Below are positions 49,710-51,104 of a DNA stretch of 51,104 nucleotides, piece after piece. The notes beneath the pieces were generated by a model. The model was given only the letters and a program-made list of their open reading frames with translations. It was not told where the DNA came from and ran no database searches. The number at the start of each line of letters is the position of its first letter. The stretch's first letter is position 1. Position numbers and translations under genes: made by a program. The DNA comes from JADFRG01 sp048054495 (lineage in GTDB: Bacteria; Chloroflexota; Anaerolineae; Anaerolineales; E44-bin32), in NCBI GenBank assembly GCA_048054495.1, contig JBGMQN010000055.1:1-51104 (forward strand). The letters are read 5' to 3'.

Positions 49710-50498
49710 ATGGATTGGGTGATTCTGCTCTTTGGCGTCCTCATCGGCTGGGGCATCGAATGGCTGGTTGATCTTTTTTACTGGCGCCGGCGTCAGGAAA
49801 GGACCGCTGCGGCATTGGAGCTGGCGGAGGCGGCATTGGTAAGCACCCGCGCTGAGAACCAGCAGCTCAAGGCCAAGATCGTTGAGCTGGAAGATATGCC
49901 TACAATTATTCCGGTGGCAGCACAACAGGCTTATGCGGTCGCCGCGGATGATCTGACGATCGTCGAAGGCGTCGGCGACAAGACCGCCGATCTTTTGAAC
50001 CAGAACGGCGTCACCACTTTCGAGCAGTTGGCCAACACGGATGTCCACCGCCTACGGGGCATCCTGCACGACGGTGGGGCTGGATTCCAAATGCACGATC
50101 CAACAACCTGGCCAAGGCAGGCCCGGCTGGCAGCCAACCGCGACTGGGTCAAGCTCGCGGCGCTGAAGGCGGAGTTGGTCGGCGGCGTACCTCAAAACGC
50201 TCTCGACCTGGAAGACGACCTCACCCGCATTGAGGGAGTGGGGCCGAAGGTAGCCGGCTTGTTGAACGAGCAGGGCATCCACAGCTATGCCCAGCTCGCC
50301 AAAGCGCCTCCCGGCAAACTTCACGCAATTCTTGGGACGGCTGGCCCAACCTATCATTTGGCGGAGGCCTCGGCTGACACCTGGCCAGAGCAGGCTCGGC
50401 TGGCCGCGCGGGGCCGCTGGCAGGAACTGCTTTCGCTGCAAGACGAGCTCAAGGGCGGCCGGACGACATCGGCGCCCGCTGCCGCGCCCCCCCCATGA
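49710..50498 (+). CDS. Membrane-anchored protein with two helix-hairpin-helix repeats
   Basis: The 262-residue protein opens with one helix (MDWVILLFGVLIGWGIEWLV) followed by a basic tract and a coiled coil (about 25-62, AAALELAEAALVSTRAENQQ). Two HhH units follow, LTIVEGVGDKTADLLNQNGV and LTRIEGVGPKVAGLLNEQGI. Each is followed by FEQLANTD- or YAQLAKAPPG-type text and a closing WPxQARLAANRDW/AARGRW element, so the repeat is about 95 residues. Such helix-hairpin-helix modules (DUF4332-like, FEN1-like) bind DNA without sequence preference. The anchor makes a role at the membrane likely. The tail is Ala/Pro rich. Confidence 0.8.
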   Translation: MDWVILLFGVLIGWGIEWLVDLFYWRRRQERTAAALELAEAALVSTRAENQQLKAKIVELEDMPTIIPVAAQQAYAVAADDLTIVEGVGDKTADLLNQNGVTTFEQLANTDVHRLRGILHDGGAGFQMHDPTTWPRQARLAANRDWVKLAALKAELVGGVPQNALDLEDDLTRIEGVGPKVAGLLNEQGIHSYAQLAKAPPGKLHAILGTAGPTYHLAEASADTWPEQARLAARGRWQELLSLQDELKGGRTTSAPAAAPPP

Positions 50499-50568
50499 TG
50501 GCGAGCGCCCAGCTCTTGGCCGAATGCATCACAGCCCCAGTGACTAGCCGCACTCAAGGCCATGCCCG

Positions 50569-51104
50569 ATGAGTACTCAACGAGTTCCCTCGACCCAAGT
50601 CTACGATCTATTCAAAGCCGCCGTCACCTTCATCCTGCTATTCATTGTGTTAGTGGCGGTCGCGCTCAACAGCCGGTCCACCCAGGCCGCCGAGCAGGAG
50701 CCGCAGCCCACGCTCGCACCCGTGGTCGACCTGCCGCCGGCCATCCGTGAGGCCGTGGTCGTCGCGGGCTGCATCGAGGCCTCCGGAACTGGCCAGGCAG
50801 GCTCTCTGGTCCAGGTCAGGGCTGACGGAGCTATTCTTGGCAGCGCGACCGCGGATGAGGGGGGCTCGTGGTCGCTCAGAATCTGTGTTGATCCGGGCGA
50901 GTATCAGCTCGTGGCGGTCACTCTTGATAGCGGAGGATCAGATATCAATCGATCTGCATCCTTCGTAGTGCTCATCCCTGCTCCAACAGCCCTTCCGACG
51001 AAGGCGCCATTGGAAACGACTGAACCGACGCCGACGCTCGCTCCCACTGCGGTGCCAGGAGAGGGTCAGGATTACATCGTCCAGCAGGGAGATTGGCTGA
51101 TGGG
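50569..51104 (+). CDS. Secreted or membrane-anchored protein with a probable LysM domain, 3' end off the window
   Basis: The visible 178 residues comprise a membrane helix (about 14-32, KAAVTFILLFIVLVAVALNS) and a Pro-rich spacer. A small beta-rich domain follows, with ASGTGQAGSLVQVRADGAIL and LRICVDPGEYQLVAVTLDSG (bacterial Ig/carboxypeptidase-regulatory-like). Next is a TPTLAPTAVPG linker, and then GEGQDYIVQQGDWLM. The last piece is how a LysM domain begins (YxVQxGDxLx). The protein would sit on the cell surface and bind peptidoglycan. The ATG at 50569 has no strong ribosome site. Confidence 0.75.
   Translation, partial: MSTQRVPSTQVYDLFKAAVTFILLFIVLVAVALNSRSTQAAEQEPQPTLAPVVDLPPAIREAVVVAGCIEASGTGQAGSLVQVRADGAILGSATADEGGSWSLRICVDPGEYQLVAVTLDSGGSDINRSASFVVLIPAPTALPTKAPLETTEPTPTLAPTAVPGEGQDYIVQQGDWLM

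Noticed and set aside
1..51104. CRISPR arrays, tRNA or rRNA genes, integrase or transposase genes
   Set aside because: I looked for repeated spacers, cloverleaf folds, rRNA landmarks and DDE or tyrosine-recombinase motifs and saw none.

Overview
The window most resembles a piece of a Chloroflexota (Anaerolineae/Caldilineae-like) genome, probably from a metagenome assembly. This is inferred, not proven. The base composition is moderately GC-rich. Secreted and membrane proteins carry Thr/Pro-rich 'TPT/PTP' linkers typical of that phylum, and there is a group of SHOCT, DUF6325, DUF1269 and YugP-type genes common in Chloroflexota and Actinobacteria. Two runs of exactly 100 N (4427-4526 and 8479-8578) are scaffold joins, and each cuts a gene. 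No rRNA, tRNA, CRISPR array, phage module or complete insertion sequence was seen.

Layout. (1) 1-4426, minus strand: a YbhF/S/R/G-like ABC-2 exporter, with a fused double ATPase, two permeases and the start of an HlyD-type adaptor. (2) 4527-8478, plus strand: the tail of a NarL/LuxR response regulator, an unknown protein, and a MacB/LolCDE-like set of two FtsX permeases and an ATPase cut by the second gap. (3) 8660-11630, minus strand: an operon of two DUF1573 proteins, a TlpA-like thioredoxin, a SAM methyltransferase, a cytochrome c remnant and an isoprenylcysteine-methyltransferase-like membrane protein. Divergent from it at 11989-14347 is a two-gene operon of a Tat-exported two-domain multicopper oxidase and a ZIP metal transporter with a fused extracytoplasmic domain. 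Its near-consensus promoter is followed by a perfect 14-bp palindrome like a DtxR/MntR metal-regulator site. (4) 14410-16779: a transmembrane Ser/Thr kinase with two jelly-roll-like sensor domains.

(5) 16879-32107: a catabolic island. It holds a DUF917 protein, an SDR oxidoreductase, a complete peptide/solute ABC importer, two paralogous small dimeric-barrel proteins, a PucG-like aminotransferase, an IclR regulator, and divergently a three-subunit xanthine-dehydrogenase-type molybdoenzyme with XdhC. The combination suggests uptake and breakdown of a nitrogen heterocycle (purine-, hydantoin- or ureide-like), but the substrate cannot be read from the sequence. (6) 32249-39624: an FAD oxidoreductase, then an NAD-dependent formate dehydrogenase (fused NuoE/NuoF-like diaphorase, FdhD, HoxU-like Fe-S protein, catalytic FdhA). 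fdhD and the Fe-S gene sit between two almost identical 120-bp inverted repeats.

(7) 39819-51104: envelope and stress-like small genes. These include BrkB/YihY, two poly-arginine membrane proteins (one with SHOCT), YqhA, DUF6325, a zinc metallopeptidase with a SHOCT motif spliced into it, two subunits of a 2-hydroxyacyl-CoA dehydratase-type enzyme, lipoproteins, DUF1269, an anchored helix-hairpin-helix protein, and a secreted protein that appears to enter a LysM domain at the window edge. Four clear rho-independent-like or intercistronic hairpins mark transcript boundaries. The best candidates for something undescribed are the metal-regulated oxidase-ZIP pair, the heterocycle-catabolism island and the SHOCT/metallopeptidase neighbourhood.
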